Below, in pieces: positions 1 through 12,200 of a stretch of DNA of 64,000 bases (positions within the stretch are counted from its first letter, which is position 1; each line of letters starts with the position of its first letter). The DNA is from Odiellus spinosus (Eukaryota > Arthropoda > Arachnida > Opiliones > Phalangiidae): NCBI GenBank assembly GCA_963920705.1, contig OY987237.1:8462601-8526600 (forward strand), written 5' to 3'. A program made the position numbers and the translations under genes. The notes under the pieces were generated by a model. The model was not told the origin of the DNA. It searched no databases and worked only from the letters and a program-made list of their open reading frames with translations.

Positions 1-2640
1 TTTATTATTACGCTTTGAGAGTGTATTTTTTGTTTTTTTTCCCTGATTTTTAATATTCGTTTTTTTATCAGTGACCTTATATGGTTAGTTGAGGCCATTG
101 TCCAGATTGAAAGAGTTTTTAGAGTTTTTGAAACAGCCGCCAATACATCGGCGATGAGCGTGTCTACATCGTAAGAAGGCTGGTTTACTTTCGGCCAGCC
201 TACTGCATTCTAAGAAATTTGGCACGCAAGTGTCGATGTAACAACCTGTAATTGTGGGAAAAATCTTTACTTTTTGTCAAAACATATCATACGTTAGTGG
301 TTTTATTAGCAAGATATACGAAAACCTTCCCTGAGTAAAGCTAGATATATGAATCCCCATCCTCTAGCGAATACCGCGGCGAGTGGGGCTGGGTGGGAGA
401 AAAATACCTCTCAATCCGTGTAAATGGATCTGGATGTGACCATCGCTCATTAATAACTACACAGTGCTAAGCTTAGTATATTCGATGTCAATTCCACACA
501 ATGATTCACTTCTATGCCTAGTATTTAATACACTTCTGATATTAGAGGTGACGCGCCATACAGGTGTTACCTTTCGAACAAAGTCTGCGTATAATCAACT
601 CGTTATGCAATCGATCAGCATCATATGTCGATAACCTATCTCTTATAAACTACTTCAAACGGTGGCAATGAACGTTATACTACTACAATCTTTCTATTCT
701 CAACCACTCGTATACGCCTACTTGCTTGAAATTGCTTTGGTTTCAAACATTACTTGGTTCTGTAAATGACTCATAATTTCTTGAGTTATTTTAGCGGTGG
801 GGTTTATACACTCTTTTTTTTCCTATGGTTCGAAATATACCTCTTTCATTTATTACAGTGCATTTAACTGTGATGCTTTTTTTACCCCAATGACTGCACC
901 AACAATTACGCGCGAAAAAGAGTACAGTTTGGAGATTATAAAACACGCGTTCAGCCGTTCAGCGACACTTACCGGAGATACCACAGAAATTGAAAATACC
1001 TTAGTCGGTAGTCTACCGGACGCTTGGTATACGTAGCTGAACGCAGCCATTGTTGGAATCGATTCTAAATGTCAATAAAGCTTAAGATTCAAGGTTAATC
1101 TTACCAACAGCATTGACAATCGATGTACCGATAGAGTTATCGGCTGTGAAAAAGTCAGCTATTACGAAAAATAAAAAAACGTGTTTTGTTGAAATGTTTA
1201 AAATAATCAAAATAATAAAATGGATAGGATATAATGGCAATTCGCAGTACCATTTGATGTTTCGTCATCTTCTGATAAAGCTGGCGACTCGGATTTTTTA
1301 CTCCACCACGCTTGGCCAATTAGAAAATCAGGAAGTAGTTAAAATTAATTAAACTATGACAAATTAAAAATCAAATTTACTCAACTATTTCTCTTTTCCA
1401 CGCTATCTTTCCACGAATTTGACATTAATGACAAACCTTCATCGTGCAATCCTAGAAACAAATAACTCCAATTACCGTTGAATGGTTAAGCTTAATAAAC
1501 GTAATCAATACCGAATACTTGGCGATTTTCGAAGTATCCAATAGCCAATAAAATTATTACAATATTGGAGTTCATTTTGATTTTATTATTATTATTTTAT
1601 AAATTTTAAAAGTATAAAAGGGATTGTGAATGGTGAGATTTTTATGATGGAGGTCCGTCTTTGACCGACGGCGGACGTGTGAGTGGACGAATTTTCTTTC
1701 TTACACTCTCTTTTTAAGCCTCGATATTTATAAGTTTCTGCTCATTCGCCCGCTATCCAAAGCTTTTGGTGATCTAAACCCCAAGAAACCTCCAAGGAAA
1801 TCATGTCTATCTCGTGTCCGACAAGTAATCCCGCTTTTTCGTAATATAGACCGTGTCTCTGGGGTCCCTAAGATCAGGGGTCAATGTCGTTTATCGAGGT
1901 TTTGGGAAAACCACAAACTATATCCACGCTGCATTTCATGTTGAGAATACAATAGGGTTCAGTCAAGATCATGGTTTAAGCCTAATTAGTTACGGTACTA
2001 ATTCTGGAAGAAAGCTTTCGAACCATTCCCTATTCTGATGGAATGAATTGGAAAATGGAGCTACGCCGTCATTCAGAAATATTTAATGCGGGTGTAAATG
2101 TTGTTGGAATAAGGGTATGTAATTGAGATTCATTATTTATTTATATTTTCATCAATAGAACAAGGTTTTCGATTTGGATTCTGTCCAGTCTATACATTTA
2201 GTTCAATTCCCTTTGTACCTAACATGGCTAATATCTTCTACGTTGATTTTATTTTATCAGAAGCTATTTTGTTTCAAATTATCCTTCAATTGCATGTTTT
2301 AGAATTTTATAATGAAAGATAAATCACAAATATTGAGAAAAAGTATTCTCAATTTTCCCGGAAAAAGTTCGAAAACCTCCGAGCTTGTAGAGAAAATATT
2401 GGGCGTACTCATTTTGCACCAATGAAAGGACATAATGTCTCTGACGTTCTTTTACGCACATTCTGTCGTCCGCTACCTTGTTTTATATTTTTTTTTTCCT
2501 AAAGAATGATTTTGAGGCGTAGCTAACTACGATTGCTAATTCATTTTTCGCGTGTTAGTTTAAATTTACTGTAAAATTATAGTTTTTTTTTGTCGTTGCA
2601 AAGGTTGTGCTTTCACAGGACTGATGTTCATTTCTTCCAG
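1..2640. other. Upstream flank of Hsl without a recognisable gene
   Basis: AT-rich sequence with only short, unconvincing open frames (for example 797-1036 and 1853-2038) that resemble no protein I know. A GC-richer patch at about 1640-1690 has a small dyad (GTCCGTC ... GACGGCGGAC). The Hsl promoter and any noncoding first exon should lie towards the right end of this stretch. Confidence 0.5.
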
Positions 2641-2647
2641 TGTATCG

Positions 2648-2976
2648 GTAAGACATAATTTTAGAATACTTTCCCAGTGGAAACATTTACTATATATTTG
2701 TCAAAGGCTTAGAGAAATAGTGAAATAATTTTCAAGTGATTTTAGTAAAATATTGTGTAATTCCTAATTGTAACCGAGCCAGTTTCGAAAAAGGAGGTCA
2801 AGCAGCGAATTCCAATCAGCTTATTTCCCGGAGAGATAATCTAGAAAATTATCTGCGGTTTATATTTATCAGCATCCGTGATTAGAATTAGATAGACGGT
2901 CCCAAAGTAGAAGTCGAGGAGCCTTGTGAGTCAGTATTATAGTTGCGATTCTTAGTCGAAACTTTATTAGTTTTAG
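2648..2976 (+). other. Candidate 5'UTR intron of Hsl
   Basis: A good donor (TATCG then GTAAGAC at 2648) and an acceptor-like pyrimidine tract ending TTTTAG at 2976 lie directly before the Hsl start codon. If used, the coding exon starts exactly at its ATG and a noncoding leader exon ends at 2647. This rests on splice-site appearance only, and the TSS was not identified. Confidence 0.3.
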
Positions 2977-5418
2977 ATGATGACAGGAGTCACGTCGCAT
3001 AGTGCCAATATGGATCAATCCTCAAATAAAATGGATACTAACCATCTTCTCTACACTACTCTTCATGCGTTAGTTGTTAATAACTTGGACTATTTTGGCC
3101 GCGCATCTATGTCAAGTGTTTCATTCGCGAAATTTGTTTCTATACTTAAATCTATACGCGAAAATCTGGAGTATATTGAAACTGAGAGGGAGAACTTAGT
3201 CAAAATTGTTCATCTGTACGATGTTGATGAAAATACACCGGGAAACGGATTCCGCAGCTATATTAACTTAATGGATATTTTTGTTACCAAGACTATAGCT
3301 GTATTGCGCTACATTACCGTAAACCGTCAGTCACTATTCTTTAGAATCGAGAATCAGTGTAAGGAATTGGAGACGTGCGCCACAGTTTTTAGCGGGTTTC
3401 GTACTGGTTTGGATTATTTAAAAAAAATGATGGCAAATAATAAAGAAGGCGATCTATTTTCGCTGGATGGCCATCTAACTGGACAAGAATTACTCGACGA
3501 ATATGGAAACTTAGACCAAACTGGATTTTATGGAAAATATCTCGGGTTTTACTATTGCGAATCTATGCGAAGGACTCTAATTGGGGTTGCCGTTGTTATG
3601 GCTTCTTTCTCGGATCTGTATCAAAAAGGGGGTGGTGCTTTAATTCACGCCGCATCTTCTGTCATAAATGGGGGAAAATACTCCTTGAACTCTGAACTAA
3701 GATCCAGACAAATAGTCCATGTGGCCCAAAACGCCTCGATTGAATTTCTGAAAGCGTTCTGGTCCCTGAGTGAAACCAACTTGATGAAGCAAGTACCCAG
3801 CTGGCTTTGCTCAGTACCAGCCATTAATGAAGAAATTTATGTTCCTCCCGAAATTTTATTCGCCGACAAAGTCGTTGGTGGGGGCTGTGTGGAAATACCC
3901 GTGCCCCATTCGTATTTACCAAAAGCTCCAGTTAGATGTCGCCTAATTTGCCATTTGCACCGCCAAGGTCAAAATCCGCCCAATGGAAGGATGAAAAAAT
4001 CACCGGCCGAACCATCTTCCTCCCTCTTATTACACGTACACGGCGGTGGATTCGTTTCTCAATCACCTGAAGCGCACGAAATTTATCTGAGAGACTGGGC
4101 GGCTGAACTCAACATTCCAATATTTTCCATCGATTACTCTTTAGCGCCGGAAGCTCCTTTTCCAAGAGCTTTGGAAGAAATTCTCCTTTGCTACGTTTGG
4201 GCTATTCAGAATTGCCTACAATTAGGATGGACCGGGGAGAAAGTTTGCCTGGCTGGAGACAGCGCCGGTGGCAACTTGGTCATGGGTCTGACCCTGAAGA
4301 CAATCGACTTAGGAATCCGAATCCCAGATAAGGTATTTTGCGCCTACACTCCATTTGTTCTCGATTTGGTTCCTTCACCATCGAGACTCTTATGCGTCAT
4401 GGATCCTCTTTTACCTCTCGGTTTCATGCTGAGTTGTTTGGATGCTTACGCCGGTTCCAACAGTACCTTAGACTTGGATGACGAAGTTGCTTCTCCATCG
4501 TCTAGAAGTCGAAGAACGTCGGTGATCCAAGCGCTCGATTCAGGAATCCATTTACTTATGGGATTTAAAAACTTGGACGTTGAAGATAGCGCGGTTGAAG
4601 CCGGACAGTTCTACGAAGAGGACGAGGAAAACGGTCACGCGGAAGCCACACCCGCTATCGTTCATACTCCAAAGCACAAACGCCTGAGTCGCCAATCAAC
4701 GACCCTCGACACTACGGTTTTACGCCCAGATAATCAATCCATCGTTGGAATGATATCGGCGAACGCCAACGAAACTCTAGTTCCTAACGCCGGGGATTAC
4801 GCCGAAAATTTTATCGACCAGTACGTTAAACCTGGTCAAGATAACCAATTGGAAAACTCTTTCGACCAGGAAGAGCATTTATTATACGATTTACCTAACG
4901 ACATATCTTACAGTTTGCAAAAACGAGCCCGCAAAACCTCTCGGAGCTATTTCAAGAAGGTCGTCGATTTGGCAACCAACAATAACTTCTACAAGAGACA
5001 CATCGCGTTCGCTAAAGTCATGGACGGGGACGTCGTCGACAACGGCCGAATTCCTCAAACGAGCGTTCCTTGGTTCAAGGAGTCGAAACGAGCGTTGGCC
5101 AAGAAATTCAAGCAGATACGCATCATTACCAGTAACCCTTTCATGTCGCCCATTCTCGCCACCGATGAGATGTTGTTGCAAATGCCTCACGTCTACTTGC
5201 TTTGTCCCACCTACGATCCTACCCTGGATGACTCCGTCATGTTCACCAGAAGGTTACGTCGCCTGGGAAAATCAGTCACTTTAGACATTGTAGATAAGCT
5301 CCCTCACGGGTTTCTGAGTTTTTCTCCATTTTCGAAGGAAGCTCACGAGGCCTCAAGGTTTTGTGTCAAACGTATTGCTGAAGCGTTAGATTTGCCAACA
5401 ACCAAATCGGCTTTATAA
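2977..5418 (+). CDS. Hsl: Hormone-sensitive lipase, complete and intronless
   Basis: An uninterrupted 813-codon frame for hormone-sensitive lipase, which hydrolyses diacylglycerol and other esters at lipid droplets. An HSL N-terminal domain fills roughly residues 10-315. The alpha/beta-hydrolase fold begins near 345 with the oxyanion motif HGGGF (355-359). The nucleophile motif GDSAGG is at 427-432 (Ser429), the acid is Asp747 in YDPTLDD, and the base is His777 in LPHGFL. A low-complexity acidic and serine-rich insert (about 494-712) splits the catalytic domain, as in animal HSL. It contains RRTS (Ser515) and KRLS (Ser571), which resemble basophilic (PKA-type) phosphorylation sites. Length is close to vertebrate HSL (about 775). 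The first ATG is chosen; a second Met follows immediately and a third is at codon 12. The absence of introns is unusual beside the finely split neighbour, suggesting intron loss or a retrocopy. Confidence 0.95.
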   Translation: MMTGVTSHSANMDQSSNKMDTNHLLYTTLHALVVNNLDYFGRASMSSVSFAKFVSILKSIRENLEYIETERENLVKIVHLYDVDENTPGNGFRSYINLMDIFVTKTIAVLRYITVNRQSLFFRIENQCKELETCATVFSGFRTGLDYLKKMMANNKEGDLFSLDGHLTGQELLDEYGNLDQTGFYGKYLGFYYCESMRRTLIGVAVVMASFSDLYQKGGGALIHAASSVINGGKYSLNSELRSRQIVHVAQNASIEFLKAFWSLSETNLMKQVPSWLCSVPAINEEIYVPPEILFADKVVGGGCVEIPVPHSYLPKAPVRCRLICHLHRQGQNPPNGRMKKSPAEPSSSLLLHVHGGGFVSQSPEAHEIYLRDWAAELNIPIFSIDYSLAPEAPFPRALEEILLCYVWAIQNCLQLGWTGEKVCLAGDSAGGNLVMGLTLKTIDLGIRIPDKVFCAYTPFVLDLVPSPSRLLCVMDPLLPLGFMLSCLDAYAGSNSTLDLDDEVASPSSRSRRTSVIQALDSGIHLLMGFKNLDVEDSAVEAGQFYEEDEENGHAEATPAIVHTPKHKRLSRQSTTLDTTVLRPDNQSIVGMISANANETLVPNAGDYAENFIDQYVKPGQDNQLENSFDQEEHLLYDLPNDISYSLQKRARKTSRSYFKKVVDLATNNNFYKRHIAFAKVMDGDVVDNGRIPQTSVPWFKESKRALAKKFKQIRIITSNPFMSPILATDEMLLQMPHVYLLCPTYDPTLDDSVMFTRRLRRLGKSVTLDIVDKLPHGFLSFSPFSKEAHEASRFCVKRIAEALDLPTTKSAL

Positions 5419-5850
5419 GGAATTTGACTATATTATTTAATATGAAATTGCGTGTAGTGGTGTGATGTTTTTATTAAATGAGAATATTCATCCTCAGACT
5501 AAAATTGCCTAACGAGTAACTACCATTGTTAAAACAAAACCAAAGCGTCAGTATTTTACATTTTATTTATGTTTATTTAGAATTACGGATTATTTTTTAA
5601 AGATACTCTTAATTTTTTTTTAAATTCGTCAATGGTTCGCTAGTTTTTTTAATGTTTAATTATAAGTTTATAGGTTATTATCGAAATATGTTTAAGCACA
5701 AATGTTAAATTACACTGATATATCTTATTTATTTAAAATATATCAAAAATATTTAGTATTTATATCGAAAAATAAAAAAGCTTATTTGTTAATTGTATAA
5801 TTGTTTAAAAATAAATCAAATTTAATCTTAAACTCGTCGATTATTTCAAA
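5419..5850 (+). terminator. Hsl 3'UTR with polyadenylation signals
   Basis: Very AT-rich sequence after the Hsl stop, with AATAAA at 5771-5776 and again at 5810-5815, each followed by T-rich sequence. Either could be the cleavage signal. No encoded poly(A) tract or flanking direct repeat that would mark a recent retrocopy was seen. Confidence 0.45.
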
Positions 5851-6273
5851 AGATTATAGTCATCTAACAAAATTTTCAAATGTGACAGGTAAATACCTAT
5901 ATTTCAATACTTTTTTTGAATCGTGTATGAAAAATTATTTTAGTTGCTAAGTAGAAAAACTTGGGAAAAAGTTTTAAATTCCAACTTCTGAATCTTTGGG
6001 ATTAAATTATTACACTCAACAAAATTAAAAAAAAAAAAAATACTTAATGCTAAAACCCAAGTCCATTTGAAATAGAATCCCACGAAAATTTAAGCTCTTC
6101 GCTCGTTAGATAGCTAGAATTACGCAATGATTACCATTCCCCCCTTTCGTGCCAGTCGGCTTTACTTTATATATCTTGGGGTTAAATTAATAGTTTTATT
6201 ATTAGTTAACTTTTATAGTGGGTCCCCCTTTTTACGTTTTTTCGTTTTGTATTTTTGTTTAGTGGTCATAATT
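5851..6273 (+). promoter_or_regulatory. Short intergenic region and 5' leader of aminopeptidase O
   Basis: About 420 bases between the Hsl polyadenylation region and the aminopeptidase O start. They must contain its promoter, but no clear core element stands out. An A-run lies at about 6028-6041. An in-frame upstream ATG at 6127 would add 49 mostly hydrophobic residues (see findings). Confidence 0.35.
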
Positions 6274-9200
6274 ATGGATGAAGAGGTAGATGAATCGGGT
6301 GATCTACCCTTATGTTCAAACACCGACGAAATCTTGGTTAATCATTATAAATTTCAATTGCAATGCGACATTGAAAAGAAAATGTTTTTCGGCCACGTAA
6401 CTGTGTTTTTAAACGCCGTAAATAATGACATTAATAAATTATGTACTTGCGTCAACGACAAGATTTCCTTTAGAAATGATCAGCCCTTTTTCTGCGTGCT
6501 TGATTGTAAAGACATAACGATTATTAGTGTTAAAGAAGTAATAACAATACACGAAGAAGGAAATACTACGCGACAACTTCGTCAACTCGACTTCAAGGTT
6601 GATTGCTGGTCGTTAAAAATATGGAAAACGGCTTCTTTTTGTCCTTTTTGTTTCCCAAAAGTTTTAGAAATAACTTATCAGACAAAAGAGATTGGTAAAT
6701 CATTGCAATGGGTGAAAGATCAAGACTTAAAGTAATATTTTCTTGTTTTCTAAAAGAGATGAAAGAGTTACTCTGTAAACAAGTTGTTTTTAAACGATTT
6801 GGGCTGTTAGAATATGCTTAAAATTCGCTAAAAAAGTAATTTCACAGGGCTAGCCACTTTAATGAAAAATATATACACCTTATTTCTGATTTTCGAAATT
6901 TCCTGTGATTTCTGATTCGCGATTTGTGATTTTTAATATTTCTTGAGATTTCTTTCTATATTTTTCAATATTTTCGTCAATATAAATTCTTAATATTTCC
7001 AATATTTCTTCTGATATTTCCATTATTACTTCCGTAAGTGATTTCTTGAAATACTTAAATCTATATCTCGCTAATGATTTCTTGCCCCTCGGAAATTTCA
7101 AATTTATTTCATAAGGACTTAATTGCTGATTCCAATGAGAGTTCGTCTTTAAAATGACGCTTGAACCGAAAGCTATTAAATTGGTCCATTTTATACGAAT
7201 TTTCATTGGCATCAGCAATTCCGCTTGTATCAGAATTATTAGTTTAAATTTCTTCAAATCCGATTTAGGCATAACCAATCCAGTTCGCAACTATTTGATA
7301 ATTAATTTTAAATTACCCCGGATCCATTGATGAGTATTTTAACAGTTCAAATCGATTAAAAATAAATTTTTATCAGAATCTTTGAGAGAGTTGTGGCGAT
7401 TTAGGAATTTTCCATATCCTCTTTCGTTTGTGCAGGGTTCATATGGTAATCTTTGAAAGCTGCTACGGAATATTATAATTAGGATTTAAATATTAGAAAA
7501 TCTCTGGAAAATAAAATAATTCCTAGTAATTATTTCCTGGAAAATTTTCAAGATTATCATAGTGACGTAAGTGTTACACGTTTCCACAGGCAGAAAGGAA
7601 AGCATCAATTTTGTAGCCTTCATAATGTTATCAATGATTATTAAAATCTTATAGAGAGTTTCAGAACCGATGGGGAGTTTATGAGATTGAAGTTAAGAGA
7701 TAGTGACGTTATCAAACAAGAATGGAAAAAATATATATTAATGCAAAAACTAAGATATTGTCCTGTACCAATTTTTCTCTGGTGCCAGGTAATACTGCAT
7801 AATCATCATAAAATATAACACATTTAAATTTTGATAATTAGGGATAACTTTAACACAAAACTTAATTCCAGATTTTTTGCAATTGTGGTCGATTCTTAAA
7901 ATTTCAAATCTCGCGATCGAGTTTGAGATATAAAATCTCTTTTGCGCCCGATTTACCAAAATTACGCATTTTATAGTCCTTCCCAACATAGTCTAGCTCG
8001 AGGAAAAACTTTAATAATTTCATTTCGTAACATATTTGACCTTAATTTTCTCCACATAGCTATTCTAAAACCAAAATTGTTTTTACACGAGTGAAGTCCA
8101 AGGTTATGTTGCCTATTCCATTTCATACTCGTGTCAGCCGCGGGGGCAACGTGGGCAAGCGCCCAAGCTCTGTTTACTTTACTAGCTATTATAATCATAA
8201 TAATAAAAACTTTTTTATTGGATAATCCATAAGATTAAAAATCTGGTGGGAACGTAGCTATATGGGGTAGAGAATTTTCAATATTTATAACAATTAAAAT
8301 TATCGATTAGTTTCGCAAACCCGTTCATCAAATCTACTGAATTTATTTGAATTGCCATTGTAAATTATAGTCGAGGTATCAGTTAAATGAACGTTTTCCT
8401 ATCCATTGAAATATCTCTTTCTTCTCGTATGAACCCTGACGACCCTGACGAGAATCGAAAATTCCATCCATGTCACAATTACTGAAAGGAACAGAAGTTC
8501 AACTTTTTATGTCGTGAATTCCTTTTAATTATACCCACGATTGTTGATTTGAATTAGACCTTGCGTCTATACTTACGGAGCGTGGATAAACAACAGGTCT
8601 TTATTTCCTTGCCAAGAACCTCCGAACGCCATGGCCACTTGGGAAGCCCGAATCAGAGTGGAAGAGTCGTTGACTGTACTCATGAGTGGTGACGAACATT
8701 CACAGACCTATCTAAATAATGGCGCGTATTATTATATTTAAATTAGGGATCATTCGAGGTATCCGACCTGGTATAAGTCACGGATCACCGGGTTTTCATC
8801 CTCAACTTGAGTCTGGTCGGAAATGGCAAATTTTATAGTCGAGTTTTCCTGAAAAATCAAACCCTTGAAAATATCACTTGATGCAAAAAACGTCAATCTG
8901 AGGTTCCTTAAAAGGAGAATGCAACCTAAAAACAAGTTTTTTTATCGTGTTCTTACCGATCCACCAGAAAATAAGTTTACAAAGAAATATTAAGCTAGAA
9001 ATCAATTTAAAATTTACAAACGGAAAATAGGCTTAGCTGGATTAATGGCGATCTTGTATTTCTTCCCATTAAAGGGTCAGCGACCAATCGAATGTTATTC
9101 GAAGTGTCAGGGAGTTTACGCCTTAACGAATGTCATTTGCTCATTGGCTACTGACCCATTAATTTGAAAAATTCAGAATATCCATGAATCCAGCTAAGCC

Positions 9201-12200
9201 TATTTTCCGGGTAAGATTTAAATTGATTTCTAGTTTAATATTTGTATGTTGCATTCTCCCTTTAAGAAATGCCTGCCTTGGTACTTCGGTCTTGTTAACA
9301 CCCGTATAATATATAAGAGCACGTATTAACTTTAACTTGGCATTATCTTTCAGGCATGAAAGAATTTTATTTTAGAACAAGGTCGGTTTTACCGATGTCA
9401 ACCTTAGCCATAGCCGTAGGACATTGGCAAGGAAAAACAATAGAGTAATTTACTTTAGATCGAAATGAACTTCGAAATTATAATTCAGCTGATGGGGATT
9501 TTGTTATTCTTTTGTTTTCAGAGTGAAAGGCAAATTAGAATGCAGATTGTTCGCGGCGAGTTCCTTACTAAACAAAAGCCTTGACGTAATTAAAATTTAT
9601 CAAATCTTTTAAAAAGTGGGTGAATATTTATATAATTAGATTTTTTTTAATAATTCGCTTTTTTTTAATAATTCGCTTTTTTACAAGAATATAGGTTTAC
9701 ATAGTTATTGTAGTTTATGTCTTGAGGTCTTTTCATATTAACAGAAGCCGATGAAACCCTCCTTTGAAGTCTATTACTCCCGAGTCTTGTCTACCCGTCT
9801 CTGTATGGGTTAGTTTCAAAAAGCGCGATTCGTACGCCTCCTAACAGTAGATATTTTCGGAGCGGGAGATCGTCCAGGGAATATCTCTAACAACCTTGGA
9901 GTTCGTCAACCAAACGTCGTCGTATGTGGAGAGAGAGAATTTCCAATTTTCCGTAGACGTATGAAGTAGGACCCCTCCGAGGCTCAGATCTCCTAAAATT
10001 GGGAATTTTACACATACAGAGAGGAGCGCTATATGGAACATTAGAGTACTTCAAAGGAGGGTTTCATCGGCTTTTGATATTATTTTCTCCAGATCTGTCA
10101 AGAAAACGTTCGTTAAAGGGAGAATGCAACCTAACAAGTGTTTAAATAGGCTTAATACACACAAAAAAATTACAAATTTTAAACTAGAAATAAATTTAAA
10201 GCTTAGAAAATTTAGAAAGGGGTTTAATGATTAAATATCTATTCACCCTTGAGTTAAAAACGTCAGTATTTACTTATCCATTTTCAATGAATCGAATTAA
10301 TTCATTTATTCAAGGCATTTTCCATTTACATTCCGTCTTGTATTGAAGCTACAACAAAACACATGGGATCATATCCATTTCCGAGGGTCGATTTTCTTAT
10401 CGTTCCTAGAGGTTTTGGAAGTTTGGGAATGGCTAGGTCAATAACACACGTGATTTTTCTAAATTACTTCTTTGTTTTTCTCAAACGTTTTCAACGCAAC
10501 TCCTCTTTGCGTAAAAGAAACTCGTTTGGTTATAATAATTATTAACTGTCGGGTATTTTTGACAATTACGCTTATATATCTAGTCCCAATATCGTCTTCT
10601 TGTCTCAATCGTGCGTGACTCGTGATGGAAGCATGAACGTTCGTTTGGCTCACGAATTGGCCCATTCTTGGTTCGGTCTCTTAATCGGAGCTAAAGATTG
10701 GACAGAAGAGTGGTTGAGCGAGGGATTTGCCACATTTTTGGAAGATGTTTTTCATACGACTGCAATGAATGTAAGTCTATTTTCTAATTCTTGGGTATCA
10801 CGAATACGCTTGATACTGACCCATGACTAAAAGTGCATTAATAAAAAAGTAACATTTCATGGAAACATAAGATCCCATTTTGAACTTTCTGAAATTCATT
10901 AATTAGTTTTTGGTATCGGTTAAACCATCAAGTGCCGCCTATGAGATCATGTGTTAAATTTGACCTCACAAAGTAAATAATGTACCTAATATATAATACT
11001 CCACATCCAAAATATTTAATGGAGAGAAATCCCCCGAAGCTAAAATAAAGACAAAATCCCACGCAATACGTTTTAGGATACTTTTTTATTTTTAAACCTT
11101 TGTGTGTTCCCGTCAAGGGTTAGAAGATGGGTACTTAAGAGCCCAACTGTTATGGTTATCATTTTCAAGTTAAAAAAACGAATATTTTTGCAACTGATAG
11201 TGGGATTTGTATTTTGGTGGGGGTATTTTGGATTATGTATGGGAGGGAGATTATGGCTGGGGGGATTGGGTTTGTATACCTAATTGTAAATATAATTGAA
11301 TCTTTACCCCGTTTACTAAATTGATATTTAGGCCAAATTTTTGATTTTTAATCACCGCAAAAACATATGTCGAAATACCAAGATATCAAAATGCTAATTG
11401 TTTGAATGTTTAATGAATTAAAAAGTGGGATGAATCGCTCTCGTCCGATTACAAGGAACTGCGTTGCTGGATTCGAGCGCAAACGTTACGAGCCGAAGTA
11501 GAAAACACTGCAGATGACCTTCAAACTCTTAGGTGTGTTGCCCAAAAGATTCTTGCTCGAAGTCATATTGTCGCCAATAAAGAACGCGCGAATTAAGAGG
11601 TCATTTACAGACCAACTAAAGGTCAAGATATATCGGCTCAGGTGGATGACATGGACACCAAAATGGTTAAGAATGGCATGAACACCGAAAAAGGTTTCTT
11701 ACAAGTTCATTACATAAAGGTAAAATGCTTAATATATTAAAACCTTATAAAAATATGTTTTCAGGGTATATTTTGAATATCAATGAAAATATGTCCTTCA
11801 TTTTTGTCTTCAAAATAATTGAAAATTTTTAAATCTAAATAACCATTTTTTCTTTCAGGGTTATTTCCTATTAAAGTATTTAAGCAAATTGGCTGGAGAA
11901 AACAATTTTATGGCTTTATTGAAAAATTACGTACAAATTAACAAAGGAAAATTAGTAGATTCAAAAGTAAGATGATTTTCTAAACTTAAAAACCAAATAA
12001 TTATTAAATTATTGAATTATTAATAATTATGAAATTTTATTAAATTTTCAAGGAATTTTTAGAATTTTTCTTTTCAACTTTTCCCGATATTAAGTACGCT
12101 TCTTTTAAAACTTTTATATATTATTTTAAAGTGAGACTATCACGGATTTTTCCAATTAGTTCCAAATGAAATTTGGTTAGCATTTCCAGAAAGATCGTTA

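Noticed and set aside
4891-5190. 99-residue minus-strand frame
   Set aside because: It is a shadow of the Hsl coding sequence.
11533-11610. Apparent in-frame TAA that would break aminopeptidase O
   Set aside because: It lies in a 78-base intron (AG/GTGTGT ... TTTACAG) whose removal restores LRPTKG, matching the human LRPSKD region.
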